Assembly: GCA_016124905.1 (NCBI GenBank)
Contig: WGMV01000008.1
Span: 46,521-110,520, forward strand
DNA length: 64,000 bases
Source: a bacterium
GTDB lineage: Bacteria > Pseudomonadota > Alphaproteobacteria > Rickettsiales > RI-342
Direction of reading: 5' to 3'
Every line of letters begins with the position of its first letter. The stretch's first letter is position 1. Shown in pieces: positions 26,712 to 37,600 of the stretch. A program made the position numbers and the translations under genes. The notes under the pieces are model-generated. The model was not told the DNA's origin and ran no database searches. It worked only from the letters and a program-made list of their open reading frames with translations.

Positions 26712-28940
26712 ATGTTTAGCCTATCCCGCACCGCCGAAATCCAGGAAATGAAAGCCCGGCTTGAAGCGCTTGATCAGTCACAGACCATGATCGAAATGGA
26801 TATGGCTGGCCATATAATGAATGCCAATTCCAACTTCCTTGACCTGCTTGGTTACAATTTAAGAGAGGTTCAAGGCAAAAAGCTGTCCCAGCTTTTGAAA
26901 CATGTTGGTAGCAAGGCCGACACCGTGCAACAGGAGGTTTTGGCAAAAATACAATCCGGCGAAACCTGCAGCCGCAAGCTTCGCTTTAACACACGCGATG
27001 ATAAAGAATGCTGGATGTTTGGGCAGCTGATGCCCGTATTGGATGCGCAAAGCAAACCGTGCAAAGCACTGGGTATTTTACAGGATTGGAACGAGCAGCA
27101 TAAGATTCTTGAAGAAACGGAAGAGCTTCGTGTCTTCAAGAGCACCGCCAATCTGACCAGTATTGTCTCCGAAGCGGACCTGAAGGGCGACATTGTTACC
27201 ATCAACGATAAATTCCTGGAAGTTTCCAAATATCCCGCCAAGGAGCTGATCGGCCATGGACATAATACTACCCGCCATCCAGACATGCCAAAAGAAGTGT
27301 TCAAGGAAATGTGGGATACAATTAGCCGCGGCGAGACATTCCGCGGTGTGGTGAAGAACCGGGCCAAAGACGGCACGCCCTATTGGGTGGATGCGGTGAT
27401 TTCTCCCGTACTCGGGGAGAATGGCAAGCCAAAGAAATATATCGGGATACGCTACGATATCACAAATCTGGAGATGGAACGGCGAACTGCGGCGAGTGTC
27501 TTCGAAGCCATTGGTAAATCGCAGGCAGTGATCGAATTCAATATGGACGGTACCATCATCACCGCCAATGAAAATTTCCAGAATGCACTAGGCTATACGC
27601 TGGATGAGATCAAAGGCAAGCATCACCGTATGTTCGTGGACCGTACCTACGGCAGCAGTAACGAATACCGTCAGTTCTGGGATAGCTTGAACCGCGGTGA
27701 ATATCAGCAAGCGGAATATAAGCGCTTCGGTAAAGGCGGAAAAGAGATATGGATTCAAGCAACTTACAGCCCAATTCTGGATATTAACGGCAAGCCTTAC
27801 AAGGTCATCAAGTTCGCTACCGACATTACCCAAATGGTACTTACGCGAACGGAGAACGAACAAGGCATGAACGAGGCGGTAAAAGTACTTACCGGCATTG
27901 CTTCAGGTAATCTTACCCAAAAAATGGAGCTGGATTACCAGGGCACGTTTGGCGAAATCAAAAATGCGGTAAATGCCACGGTAGATAAGCTCTACGACAT
28001 GGTGAAGGGTATTATTGAAGCGGCGCAATCGGTAAATTCAGCGGCTTCTGAGATCGCCTCTGGCTCAACCGATTTGTCCCAGCGTACGGAGGAACAAGCC
28101 TCCAGCCTGGAAGAAACCGCCGCCAGCATGGAACAGCTTACCGGCACCGTGCGGCAAAACTCCGAGAACGCCAAGAACGCCAACGAGCTGTCCACGAGTG
28201 CCAATCAGGTGGCAACCGATGGCGGGAAGGTGGTGGAAGAAGCCGTGTCCGCCATGGGATCGATCGAGAAATCCTCACAAAAAATCTCCGACATCATCGG
28301 TGTGATCGATGAAATCGCTTTCCAGACCAATCTTCTGGCCCTCAATGCGGCAGTGGAAGCGGCGCGCGCCGGAGATGCAGGCAAGGGCTTTGCGGTTGTG
28401 GCGGCAGAGGTGCGTTCGCTGGCCGGACGTTCGGCTTCGGCATCGAAGGAGATCAAAACACTCATAAACGAAAGCGCGAACCAGGTGAAGACTGGTGCGG
28501 AATTGGTCAATAAGGCAGGCTCCACGTTGAAGGATATCGTCGGTTCAGTGCAGAAAGTGGCGAGCATCGTATCCGAAATCGCCAGCGCCAGCCAAGAACA
28601 GGCCAGCGGTATTGATGAGATCAATACGGCGGTAACACAAATGGATGAAACCACCCAGCAAAACGCCGCATTGGTGGAGCAAAATACCGCGGCTGCACAA
28701 TCAATGGTGGAACAGGCGCAGGCATTGGAAGGCCTGATGGCATTCTTCACCATCGATAATAGCGAAGAGCCTGCCGCATTAGTAAAACCGGCAATAGAGA
28801 TAAAGTCATTCGAACGGCGTGCGAATTCCCCCCTGCGCAAGCCTGCCGCAAAGCCTAAAGCAGCAAATAAATCATCTGCGGCCAAAGTCTTGAAAATGGC
28901 AGGCGCTTCGTCAGCCGATGATAGCTGGCAGGAATTTTAA
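26712..28940 (+). CDS. Soluble PAS-PAS-PAS methyl-accepting receptor with an Aer-like PAS
   Basis: A 742-residue receptor without a membrane helix, so cytoplasmic. PAS1 is about 15-128, PAS2 about 140-255, PAS3 about 262-375, a HAMP-like segment about 385-435, and the MCP signalling domain about 450-680 with hairpin tip [23 protein letters not shown]2 contains [15 protein letters not shown], the signature of FAD-binding Aer-type redox PAS domains. The C-terminus, after a Pro/Ala/Lys linker, ends in SWQEF, which fits the xWxxF tether that recruits CheR; cheR is the next gene. Probably an energy or redox taxis receptor. Confidence 0.92.
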   Translation: MFSLSRTAEIQEMKARLEALDQSQTMIEMDMAGHIMNANSNFLDLLGYNLREVQGKKLSQLLKHVGSKADTVQQEVLAKIQSGETCSRKLRFNTRDDKECWMFGQLMPVLDAQSKPCKALGILQDWNEQHKILEETEELRVFKSTANLTSIVSEADLKGDIVTINDKFLEVSKYPAKELIGHGHNTTRHPDMPKEVFKEMWDTISRGETFRGVVKNRAKDGTPYWVDAVISPVLGENGKPKKYIGIRYDITNLEMERRTAASVFEAIGKSQAVIEFNMDGTIITANENFQNALGYTLDEIKGKHHRMFVDRTYGSSNEYRQFWDSLNRGEYQQAEYKRFGKGGKEIWIQATYSPILDINGKPYKVIKFATDITQMVLTRTENEQGMNEAVKVLTGIASGNLTQKMELDYQGTFGEIKNAVNATVDKLYDMVKGIIEAAQSVNSAASEIASGSTDLSQRTEEQASSLEETAASMEQLTGTVRQNSENAKNANELSTSANQVATDGGKVVEEAVSAMGSIEKSSQKISDIIGVIDEIAFQTNLLALNAAVEAARAGDAGKGFAVVAAEVRSLAGRSASASKEIKTLINESANQVKTGAELVNKAGSTLKDIVGSVQKVASIVSEIASASQEQASGIDEINTAVTQMDETTQQNAALVEQNTAAAQSMVEQAQALEGLMAFFTIDNSEEPAALVKPAIEIKSFERRANSPLRKPAAKPKAANKSSAAKVLKMAGASSADDSWQEF

Positions 28941-28966
28941 TTCCTTAATTTTACAGGAACGCTGTT

Positions 28967-29803
28967 ATGAGCAATACGGCCATATTTCGATCAGAAAGAG
29001 AATTCGCCTTCGGTGAACGTGAATTCCGTTTTCTTGGCCAGCTGGTGCACGATCATACGGGCATTGTGCTGGCGGCACACAAGCGGGATATGGTTTATTC
29101 TCGCCTTGCTCGCCGCCTGCGCGCGCTAGATCTGAAGGATTTTGCTAGTTATTGCGAACTATTGCAAAGCCCGGAAGGCGCAGCAGAAATGAGCAACCTG
29201 GTGAATGCCATCACCACCAATCTCACCAGCTTTTTCCGGGAAGGGCATCATTTCGAGCATTTGCGTGAACAGGTGCTGAAGCCTATGGCAAATAAAAGCG
29301 AAAAACACTTGCGTATCTGGTCATCGGCTTGCTCTTCTGGCATGGAACCCTATTCCATTGCCATGGTCATGAAAGCGGCGATTGCGAATATCGCTTCCTG
29401 GGACGCACGCATTCTAGCCACCGACATCGACACCAACATGGTGGAGAAAGGTAAAGCGGGCATCTATCCAAAGTCAGAGTTGGAAAATATCCCGACTACC
29501 TATCGCAGCATGCTCGATATCGACGGGCAACACTTGAGCATGTCGCCCGCTTTGAAAGAGTTAATCGCATTCAAGTACCTCAACCTGCTGGATACCTGGC
29601 CGATGAAAGGCCAGTTCGACGCGGTCTTCTGCCGTAACGTGGTGATTTATTTCGATAAACCCACCCAGGCAAAATTATTCTCACGCATCGCCGATCACAT
29701 AAAGCCCGGTGGCTGGCTCTATATCGGTCATTCCGAGAACCTTACCAATATATGCGATCGTTTCGAACTTCGCGGGCGCACAATTTACCGGAGAATTAAA
29801 TGA
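28967..29803 (+). CDS. cheR: Chemotaxis protein methyltransferase CheR
   Basis: A 278-residue SAM-dependent methyltransferase that methylates glutamates on receptors. The N-terminal helical domain (about 15-75) holds RLARRLRALDLKDFASYC, followed by NLTSFFREGHHFEHL, the SAM-binding RIWSSACSSGMEPYSIAMV, LATDIDTNMV and VFCRNVVIYFDKPTQ, all as in CheR. Its start follows the receptor by 26 bp, and its stop overlaps cheD by 4 bp. The receptor's SWQEF tail is a probable docking site for the CheR beta-subdomain. Confidence 0.96.
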   Translation: MSNTAIFRSEREFAFGEREFRFLGQLVHDHTGIVLAAHKRDMVYSRLARRLRALDLKDFASYCELLQSPEGAAEMSNLVNAITTNLTSFFREGHHFEHLREQVLKPMANKSEKHLRIWSSACSSGMEPYSIAMVMKAAIANIASWDARILATDIDTNMVEKGKAGIYPKSELENIPTTYRSMLDIDGQHLSMSPALKELIAFKYLNLLDTWPMKGQFDAVFCRNVVIYFDKPTQAKLFSRIADHIKPGGWLYIGHSENLTNICDRFELRGRTIYRRIK

Positions 29804-30444
29804 TTGTGCGGCCTGATCATAAGATGCTGGAACGGCGCAAGAATGATGAATTGCCCGTTGATACGTATTTCCATGGCACGAAACGCTTCCATGATGCGAA
29901 AGAAGGCATCGATGTAGTTAAGATCTTCTCCGGCGATTGGTACGTCACTAAAAATTGCGAAATGCTAGCAACGATTCTCGGCTCCTGCGTAGCCGCATGT
30001 ATCCGAGATCCCATCGCTCATGTCGGCGGCATGAACCATTTTTTGCTACCTGGCGATGAGAACACCGCGGTTTTGAGCGATGCGGCACGATACGGCGTAT
30101 TCGCAATGGAAAGTTTGATTAACGGCATTCTGAAGGCGGGCGGACGTAAAGATAGATTGGAGATCAAAGTATTCGGGGGAGGCAATGTCATCAACAACTC
30201 TGCCCGCATCGGCTCAAAAAATGCAGCATTCATTCGCAGCTTCTTGAGCAAGGAGGGATTTACCATCGCCTCGCAAGATCTGGAAGGCGATTATCCCCGC
30301 CGTGTGCATTACTACCCCCAGACCGGGAAGGCGTTGGTACGTGCGCTTAAGCGCCGCGAGGACATGGCCGTGGTCCAGGAAGAGGCACGTTACACGCGCT
30401 CCATTAACGCCAAGCCCATTGAAGGTAACATTGAGCTGTTTTGA
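29800..30444 (+). CDS. cheD: Chemoreceptor glutamine deamidase CheD
   Basis: A 214-residue CheD. The catalytic Cys lies in ILGSCVAACIRDP and the His in GGMNHFLLPG, with the later family segment KVFGGGNVINNSARIG...FIRSFLSKEGF. CheD converts specific receptor glutamines to glutamate so that CheR and CheB can act, and in some species cooperates with CheC. The protein is somewhat longer than the usual 160-200 residues because of an N-terminal extension of about 35 residues (HKMLERRKNDELPVD). It overlaps cheR by 4 bp. Confidence 0.94.
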   Translation: MIVRPDHKMLERRKNDELPVDTYFHGTKRFHDAKEGIDVVKIFSGDWYVTKNCEMLATILGSCVAACIRDPIAHVGGMNHFLLPGDENTAVLSDAARYGVFAMESLINGILKAGGRKDRLEIKVFGGGNVINNSARIGSKNAAFIRSFLSKEGFTIASQDLEGDYPRRVHYYPQTGKALVRALKRREDMAVVQEEARYTRSINAKPIEGNIELF

Positions 30445-30455
30445 TGAGCTGAATT

Positions 30456-31514
30456 ATGAAACCAATCACTGTGCTCATTGTTGACGATTCCGCGCTCATT
30501 CGGCAGATGTTCACCGAACTGCTGAGCTCGGAGCCGGATATTCAAGTGCTGGATACGGCATGCGATCCGCTGGAGGCACGCGAAAAGATTAAACGATTAA
30601 ATCCGGATGTGCTGACACTCGATATCGAAATGCCGAAAATGGACGGCCTTTCTTTCTTGGAGAAGATCATGGCGCTGCGGCCAATGCCGGTGATCATGAT
30701 TTCCTCCCTCACGCAGCGTGGCGCGGACGCCACCTTGCGCGCTCTGGAAATCGGCGCGTTTGACGCCATCGCCAAACCAGTAGAGCACCAAACCGAGAAA
30801 ACCATTGCCTTGCTAAAAAATGAACTTGTAGCGAAAGTACGCGCTGCCGCCAGCGCCAGAATCCAGCGGCGTGTCCGGACAAGCCCGCTCGAGGCATCAG
30901 GCATCATTCCTTTTTATCCTGCGATAGGCGCACGCCATGTCATCGCGATCGGGGCATCCACCGGTGGTGTGGAAACGCTAAAAGATATTTTTCAGCGCTT
31001 ACCGGGCAATGCGCCGCCCATCGTTGTCACTCAGCATATGCCGGAGCGCTTTACGCGTTCTTTCGCTTCACGTCTCGACAGCGTTTCGCAGATGTGCGTG
31101 ATGGAGGCGGCAGACGGTGACCGGCTGGCGACGGGACATGCCTATATTGCACCGGGCGACCGGCATTTGAAAGTTATACGCAAAGGCGGGGAGTTGATCT
31201 GCAAGCTGGAGGATGGGCCAAATGTATCCGGTCATAAACCTTCGGTAGATGTGCTGTTCCATTCGGTTGCTGAGGCGGCAGGACCGCAAGCGGTGGGGGT
31301 AATTTTGACCGGCATGGGCAAGGATGGTGCGGTGGGATTGAAGGCCATGCGCGACCATGGTGCCTTCACCATCGGCCAAAACGAGGCAAGCTGCGTGGTG
31401 TATGGGATGCCGGCTGTTGCTATGAAGATCGGCGCAGTTCAGATTGAAAAGTCATTGATTGATATACCAAAAACGCTTTTGCAGCATTGCGAGAAACGAG
31501 AGGAGCGCCCATGA
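30456..31514 (+). CDS. cheB: Chemotaxis methylesterase CheB
   Basis: A 352-residue CheB with an N-terminal REC domain (Asp56 in [12 protein letters not shown]) and a C-terminal methylesterase with catalytic Ser168 (IGASTGG), His194 (TQHMPERFT) and Asp290 (GMGKDG). Removes methyl groups from receptors as the adaptation arm. It follows cheD by 11 bp and its stop overlaps the next gene by 4 bp. No unusual features; length matches the family. Confidence 0.96.
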   Translation: MKPITVLIVDDSALIRQMFTELLSSEPDIQVLDTACDPLEAREKIKRLNPDVLTLDIEMPKMDGLSFLEKIMALRPMPVIMISSLTQRGADATLRALEIGAFDAIAKPVEHQTEKTIALLKNELVAKVRAAASARIQRRVRTSPLEASGIIPFYPAIGARHVIAIGASTGGVETLKDIFQRLPGNAPPIVVTQHMPERFTRSFASRLDSVSQMCVMEAADGDRLATGHAYIAPGDRHLKVIRKGGELICKLEDGPNVSGHKPSVDVLFHSVAEAAGPQAVGVILTGMGKDGAVGLKAMRDHGAFTIGQNEASCVVYGMPAVAMKIGAVQIEKSLIDIPKTLLQHCEKREERP

Positions 31515-32590
31515 CGTTGGCCCGCGCATCAAACGCCTTTATGCTTGAACAAGACGTTGAGCCAAGTGCCTACCGGCTTGAGCATTCTCCTGAAGATGTC
31601 GCGCGTGCCTGTGCTGCCAGTGGTGCGCTAGAGCTGCTTGAATCGCTGCTTCCGGAAGCTGCCAGAGAAGTGGAGCGCGCCAGCTGCGATCTAACCGAGC
31701 GTTTTAAATCATTGGCCAACAGCGCTACCACGCAAAGCGAACTGGTACAGTCCCTGCTGATTGCGATCGGCAGTATTGACTTGGAAGATAAGAAAATTTC
31801 ACTGCAGGAATTTACCAGTCTTTTCAGCACAACGGTGGACGATGCTATCGGCAAACTGCTTTTCGTCTCCAAAAAGGCCATTGAGATGGTCTATGGCATG
31901 GACGATGCGATCAAGAACCTGAAGGAGATCGAGCATTTCTCTAAAGAGGTGCAGCAGATTACGAAAAAAACAAAATTATTGGCGTTAAACGCAACGATTG
32001 AAGCGGCAAGGGCGGGCGAAGTGGGTAAAGGTTTCATGATCGTGGCGGAGGAAGTAAAGGGCGTATCCCAACAAGTCGAGGAATTATCGCAAGCCATGAC
32101 CGTTCGCACCGAGGTGATCATGAAAAATGTCGCTAAAAGCTACGGTGTGCTCAAGGAAGTTGCTACCATCGATATGAATGCCAATTTAGAAGCCAAAGAA
32201 ACGTTAGATGCCCTAATGAAGGGCTTAACACAGCAAAACCAAAAAACCATGGAAGTGATGCAATCTTCGGCCAATACCTCCCTTGAAATAGCCCAAAGCA
32301 TCCAAGGCATGGTGGTCAACCTGCAATTCCAGGACAAAAACACGCAGATGATGGATAATGCGGTTCGCATTGTAAACAAGTGTCTGTCTTTATTCGATTT
32401 CTGTCGCCGCTTCGACCGGCGCGATACTTCGCTTATTCAGCGTATGGCCGATTCCATCCTTGCTGTCATAACGCTGGGCGAAATCAAGCAGCGTTATGCC
32501 ACCAAAATGCGCGACGATAATTTCCTGCCAGACATCGTCATCGTGTCCACGGACATGCAAACAGGCAGCGATAATATCGATTTATTTTAG
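31511..32590 (+). CDS. Soluble MCP-signalling-domain protein lacking a sensor
   Basis: The start is ATG 31511 (MTLARASN), overlapping cheB by 4 bp; 359 residues. The central part (about 95-230) is a coiled-coil MCP-like domain with the tip [20 protein letters not shown], but there is no membrane helix, PAS, HAMP or other sensory domain. The C-terminal third (about 270-345) is helical with [20 protein letters not shown], a feature recalling CheZ-like or YkuI-type helical proteins but not recognised. It may join the receptor array as an adaptor or dampener, or act as a CheA-independent scaffold for the partner-switch proteins next door. Confidence 0.85.
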   Translation: MTLARASNAFMLEQDVEPSAYRLEHSPEDVARACAASGALELLESLLPEAAREVERASCDLTERFKSLANSATTQSELVQSLLIAIGSIDLEDKKISLQEFTSLFSTTVDDAIGKLLFVSKKAIEMVYGMDDAIKNLKEIEHFSKEVQQITKKTKLLALNATIEAARAGEVGKGFMIVAEEVKGVSQQVEELSQAMTVRTEVIMKNVAKSYGVLKEVATIDMNANLEAKETLDALMKGLTQQNQKTMEVMQSSANTSLEIAQSIQGMVVNLQFQDKNTQMMDNAVRIVNKCLSLFDFCRRFDRRDTSLIQRMADSILAVITLGEIKQRYATKMRDDNFLPDIVIVSTDMQTGSDNIDLF

Positions 32591-32602
32591 GGGAAGGCCA
32601 GC

Positions 32603-32905
32603 ATGGAAACAATCGCGCAAAGCTCAAATGGAATTCACAGCGTGCATCTGCATGGCCGCTTCACCTTTAACGATAATCCGGAGTTCCGTGAAGCGGTACT
32701 GGATAAAATCAGCACCCCCGACATCACAAAAATTACGTTGCACTTGGAACGGGTGGAGTTTGTGGATTCGGCGGCTCTTGGCATGCTTCTTCTTGCGCAT
32801 GACGAAGCAAAAAAACACAACAAGCAACTGTTGATACAAGGGGTGTCCGGGCAAGTGAAACGCATCTTTGACATGGCGTGTTTCCATCAGTTCTTCAGCT
32901 ATTAA
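32603..32905 (+). CDS. STAS-domain antagonist protein
   Basis: A 100-residue STAS protein, RsbV/SpoIIAA-like, with the phosphorylatable Ser56 in the motif RVEFVDSAALGMLLLAHDEA and a good GGGGAAGG ribosome binding site. It lies directly before a REC-PP2C phosphatase and an RsbW-like ATPase, the expected partners that dephosphorylate and phosphorylate this Ser. Of the two STAS genes in the operon this one matches the partner-switch family better. Confidence 0.9.
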   Translation: METIAQSSNGIHSVHLHGRFTFNDNPEFREAVLDKISTPDITKITLHLERVEFVDSAALGMLLLAHDEAKKHNKQLLIQGVSGQVKRIFDMACFHQFFSY

Positions 32906-32916
32906 ACAAGTCATAC

Positions 32917-34089
32917 ATGAGTGTGGGGGAGCCGGTGTCCGAACTCTACCAGTCCACTATTTTGATCGTCGATGACGATGCCATCAGTCGTTTTTTAATT
33001 GAAAAAACGTTGAAAGATCGAGGGTTTAGTCAAATTTATTCTGTGGATAGTGGCGTGAAAGCAATGACACAGCTCGATCGCATACAGCCGGACCTGATTA
33101 TCCTCGATATTTTTATGGTGGGATTAAACGGCCTTGACTGCTGCAAATGGATTCGCACACAGTCAAAACAGAAAAATATGCCGATTCTAATGCTGACTTC
33201 GCTCACCGATGAAAAAATGCGCTTTCAGGCATTTGAAGCCGGCGCCAGTGATTTCGTTAACAAGCCGCTTCACTCAGAGGAGCTCTATGCGCGAGTGAAA
33301 GTGCATTTGGAGAACCGATTGGCGATGAAAAGCCTGGAGCGCTATAAAAAGCGTTTGGAGTTGGAGTTAAAAAGCGCCAGCGAGTTACAATCCACCATTT
33401 TGCCATCCGAGATGGAAATGGAAGAGATGCGAAAAAATTGCAAGCTGGATATCGCGGCGCATTTGAATACCTCTTCCGAAATCGGCGGCGATTTTTGGGG
33501 TATGAAGCGGTTGTTCCCACATCAGACGGCATTCTGGATGGTGGATTTCTCAGGTCACGGAGTCACGGCAGCGCTTAATGCGTTTCGCTTGCAAGCGTAT
33601 ATAATGGAGCATTCCGAATGCGCAGCCCGGCCTGGCGATTATCTCTCTCACTTGAATGACAAGCTGTTGCATTTGCTGATACGCGGTTATTTTGCCACCA
33701 TGTTTTATGGCATCCTTGATACAAAGGGAAACAAACTGCATTATGCCTGCGCCTGCAGCCCGCACCCACTGATTCTGCGTAAAAATGGCAACGTAGAGAT
33801 GATCGACGGTACAGGGGCGCCGCTTGGCATCTGCCTGCAGTTCTATGAAACGAAGAGCATCGATTTCAAGCCCGGTGATACGTTTATGCTCTATAGCGAC
33901 GCGTTAACCGAAACACCCAACGCTTCAGGAAAATGTATCAGCGAAGAGGAAATGAAAACTGTCCTTGCAGGGCAAAAAAATGAGCCTGCATTAAAAATGA
34001 AAGAATCAATGCTTAACCATTTCAGTCGGCATATTTCTCTGCCGGCAGAGGATGACTTAAGCCTGACCTTCATCCGACGCATGGATTAA
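32917..34089 (+). CDS. REC-PP2C (SpoIIE/RsbU-type) serine phosphatase
   Basis: About 390 residues from ATG 32917; an alternative GTG start at 32935 has a better ribosome binding site (GGGGGAG). REC domain (about 12-128) with Asp64 in LIILDIFMVGLNG and acidic pair IVDDDA, a coiled-coil linker (about 130-175), then a PP2C/SpoIIE phosphatase with metal-binding motifs EIGGDFWG, DFSGHGVTAAL and the terminal DDLSLTFI. This layout is that of RssB-like and HsbR-like phosphatases, in which receiver phosphorylation drives dephosphorylation of a STAS partner. It overlaps neither neighbour but sits 4 bp before the ATPase gene. Confidence 0.9.
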   Translation: MSVGEPVSELYQSTILIVDDDAISRFLIEKTLKDRGFSQIYSVDSGVKAMTQLDRIQPDLIILDIFMVGLNGLDCCKWIRTQSKQKNMPILMLTSLTDEKMRFQAFEAGASDFVNKPLHSEELYARVKVHLENRLAMKSLERYKKRLELELKSASELQSTILPSEMEMEEMRKNCKLDIAAHLNTSSEIGGDFWGMKRLFPHQTAFWMVDFSGHGVTAALNAFRLQAYIMEHSECAARPGDYLSHLNDKLLHLLIRGYFATMFYGILDTKGNKLHYACACSPHPLILRKNGNVEMIDGTGAPLGICLQFYETKSIDFKPGDTFMLYSDALTETPNASGKCISEEEMKTVLAGQKNEPALKMKESMLNHFSRHISLPAEDDLSLTFIRRMD

Positions 34090-34093
34090 CGCT

Positions 34094-34642
34094 ATGGCAA
34101 ACATCGCCCGGTATTATATCAAGGATGCGGAAGAGATTTTCCCTCTCGCCCGGCATATTGCGAAAGATTTACCAAATTCACTCGATGTGATGATCGGTAT
34201 CTACGAGCTTTTGCTCAACGCAGTGGAGCACGGCAACCTTGGCATGGATAGGGATACAAAAAGCACGCTATTGCGTAACGGTTCTTTTGGTAAAGAGCTG
34301 AATCAACGGCTGGCACTGCCGGAAAACAAGGAAAAATATATTGAGATTAAATGTGAACGGGACGGATGTTTTATCCGGCTATCCATCCGTGACCAAGGCA
34401 AAGGGTTCGATTGGCATCAGCGGATGAATATACCGACGGATCACCGATCGCTTCATGGCCGTGGATTGCTGATTGCCAAGCAATGCGGTTTCGATGCGAT
34501 TGCGTTTAATGAATTAGGAAATGCCGTCACATGCTTTGCAAGCAACAAGACAGAGCCTGCCCCAAATGCATGCAATTATGCCGCCAATGCGCCCGCTTGC
34601 GAGAAAATCCAATGCGCTAGGCGCCCTAGTTTGATATCGTGA
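34094..34642 (+). CDS. RsbW-like serine kinase/anti-sigma type ATPase
   Basis: A 182-residue protein with a HATPase_c fold: N-box YELLLNAVEHGNLG, G1 box IRDQGKGFDW and G2-like LHGRGLLIAKQCG. Such stand-alone GHKL ATPases phosphorylate STAS proteins and bind sigma factors or other targets. An insert of about 35 residues between the N- and G1-boxes (DRDTKSTLLRNGSFGKELNQR) is also known in ATP-binding proteins of bacterial REC-phosphatase operons. It ends the operon and overlaps the convergent kinase gene by 17 bp. No sigma factor is nearby, so the output target is unknown. Confidence 0.88.
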   Translation: MANIARYYIKDAEEIFPLARHIAKDLPNSLDVMIGIYELLLNAVEHGNLGMDRDTKSTLLRNGSFGKELNQRLALPENKEKYIEIKCERDGCFIRLSIRDQGKGFDWHQRMNIPTDHRSLHGRGLLIAKQCGFDAIAFNELGNAVTCFASNKTEPAPNACNYAANAPACEKIQCARRPSLIS

Positions 34643-37600
34643 AGTAGAAAACGCTTCCCTTTTCTGGCTCGGATTCCACCCCGATTATGCCTCCATGCTT
34701 TTCCACGATACGCTTGCAGATGGCGAGTCCAATCCCGGTCCCCATATATTCATTGCGCGCATGCAGCTGCCGGAAGGGTTCAAAAATCTGCGTGGTATAT
34801 TCAGGCGCCATACCGATGCCGTTGTCCTTCACTTCAAAGCGCCAGTAATTCTCTTGTTCTTTCACACTGACATGAACCTGTGGCAGCGTATCCTTTGCAT
34901 GGAATTTAATCGCGTTCCCCACCAGATTTTGCAGAAGGCGCATAAGCTGAATAGGGTTGCCCATCACCTCCGGCAACGCGTCATGCGTTATGCTGGCCCG
35001 GTGTTCGGCAATGAATGACGCCAGATTCTCCTTCACTTGCCGCATCTGGTCTTCCATGCTGACCTTGCTGTAGCGCATCTCCTCATTGCCGATACGGGCA
35101 TATTCAAGAAGGTCGCCCACCATGCTATGCATACGCATGGCGGATTCATTGATGACTCCGATATATTCCTGCCCGCCTGAATCCAATTGGCGCGCATATT
35201 CTTTCTTGAGCAGTGCGGCAAAATTAGCGATGAGGCGGAGAGGCCCGCGCAAATCATGCGAAGCTACATAAGCGAAGCGCTCCAGTTCGGTATTGGATTC
35301 GGCCAGCTTGTCCATGAGATGTCGTTGCATTTCCTCAGCTTGCTTGCGATGGGTGATATCTTCCAGGCTTCCTGCCATGCGCAGCGGTTTTCCTTCTTGG
35401 CTCCAAGCAGCCTGGCCGCTTGCGTGATACCAATGCCATTCCCCGTTTTTGGTTCTCATACGATACTCGGTATCGTAGGGCCCTTCCTGCGCCAGATGCG
35501 CCTGGAGCTTTTCCAGTGTCGGAGCGAGATCATCCGGATGCACCCGGCTTTCCCACTCTGGAAACTGGTCTGAAATTTCATTGTGATGGTAACCAAGAAG
35601 TTCTTTAAGACGGTCGGAAAAATTTAAACGATTTGTAACGATATCCCAATCCCACAATCCAATTCCCGTTCCCTTCCAGCCGAGTTGCAAGCCTTCCTCA
35701 CTGCGTCTAAGAGCCTCTTCCTGCGCTTTTTGCAGCGAAATATCTTGAATAATGGTGGTTATGTATAGCGGCGTCCCTGTTGCGTCTTTATGCAGCACCA
35801 ATGTCTGCAAAACAGGTATTTCCCTGCCATCCTGGTGTAAAAGTATATTCTCGCCCTTCCAAACCCCTTTTTCCATTACTTTGGGCAGCACTTTTTCTTT
35901 CATGCGTTCAAACGCGAAAGCTGGATGCATGTCGGCTATTTTCAGCTTCGACATATCGAAATCATCCGGTAGGCCGACCATTTTCTTGGCGCTAGGATTG
36001 TGGTATTGTAGATTGCCTTCCATATCCGCCATACCGATGAATTCGGAGGATTCCTCAATCACCGCAATCAGTTTAGCGGTTTCCTGCTCCAGCTTTTTGC
36101 GTTCGGTAATGTCACGGAACATGCCCATATAGAGCGTGCGGCCGGGAATCTTTACCTCGCTAACCCGCAGATCAATATCGAAAATCATCCCGTCCTTTCG
36201 TTTGCCTTTAACCTCGCGGCCAATGCCAATGATTTTCCGCACACCTGTTTGCTGATAGTTTTTCAGGTAGCCATCATGCTCCCTGTGATAAGGCTCTGGC
36301 ATAAGAATCTTTACGTTCTTTCCCATCACTTCGGCAGCTTCATACCCAAACAATATTTCACATGCCGAATTGAATTCTTCGATTTGCCCTTGGCCATTAA
36401 TTAACACAATGCCATCTGCTGCATCTTGCATTGCGGCACGTAACTTCGCTTTGCGCTCTTTCAACAAACGATCGCTTAGCTGTAACCTTAGAAGCAGAAT
36501 AAGCGAAAACACCGCAAAACTTGAGATAAGCAACCCGGCGATCAGCACCACCCAAGGCAGGCGCGTGATCGTTTGTCTTTCTAAAGATTCAGTAGGTTGA
36601 ACATGTAATACCCAGTTGGGTGTAATGTCGCTTTCGAGCGATAAAGATACTTTATAAGGATGGTTCGGATCAACCGACGTAGACATAGAAAAAATAGTTT
36701 CATCATTCTGTGATGCACTCAGAAAAATTCGTGCATTTAATGCAGATGTGAGAAGGGTTTGAAAAAATTTCTCCACGTCTAGGACTGCAATCATTACTCC
36801 GTCATTAGCTTGGCCATGATATAACGAAAAAGAAATAATATATGTTTTGGTATCGGAAGAAAGGCCACCCGTTCCAATATTTAGTGGGATGTTTCTATCC
36901 TTTATGTTTTTCATGGATAAAGCGGCATGTTCGGTAATATGCGCCATCATTTTAGAAAAATCGGCATTATGCGCCTTTGTTTCCTTCCAAACAGCTTTTC
37001 CTGACGGATCAAACCGGATCAGCGCCCTGAGGTAAGGATACGTTTGCAAATAGGCGCGGCTATCGCTTCTCCAAAGGGATTCTGGCGTTCCACCCGCGGA
37101 TTGCCAGCGCCGGCTGATGCGCCACAAAGCTTGATGTATGTCCATGAATTGCCGCTCGGTTTCCCGCGTCAAATGCTCTGCTTCCGCCTGCACAATCGAC
37201 TTTAGATGAGCATGTTCCTGGCTGTGCAGGGCATATGCCATGGAAAGGGCGACGACAACGAGCCCGATGCCCATCGGCAGCGGCATCCAAAAGGCATTCC
37301 CTAATTTCCTCCATGCATATGTCAGCGTCGCCATCCCTAACAGCATGAAGCAAAACGCCGTATGGATGGCCATACCCGCGAAATCTTTCCAGCCATAGGC
37401 GGCTTCCACCTGGCTTACATATCCCAGCAAAGGCACAATGCCTAAAGCGGTGGCCAGACTGGCCGCCAGAAGTCCGGTAAAGGCGCTAAGGCCTCGCAGA
37501 GCCGTGGCGACGCAAACCGTAAGCGCTATATTTAAGAAAAGGAATGCGGCAGCGGTATTGGGGGCCATGCGCCCGATCGCTGTTGTGCCTGCCGCAGTAA

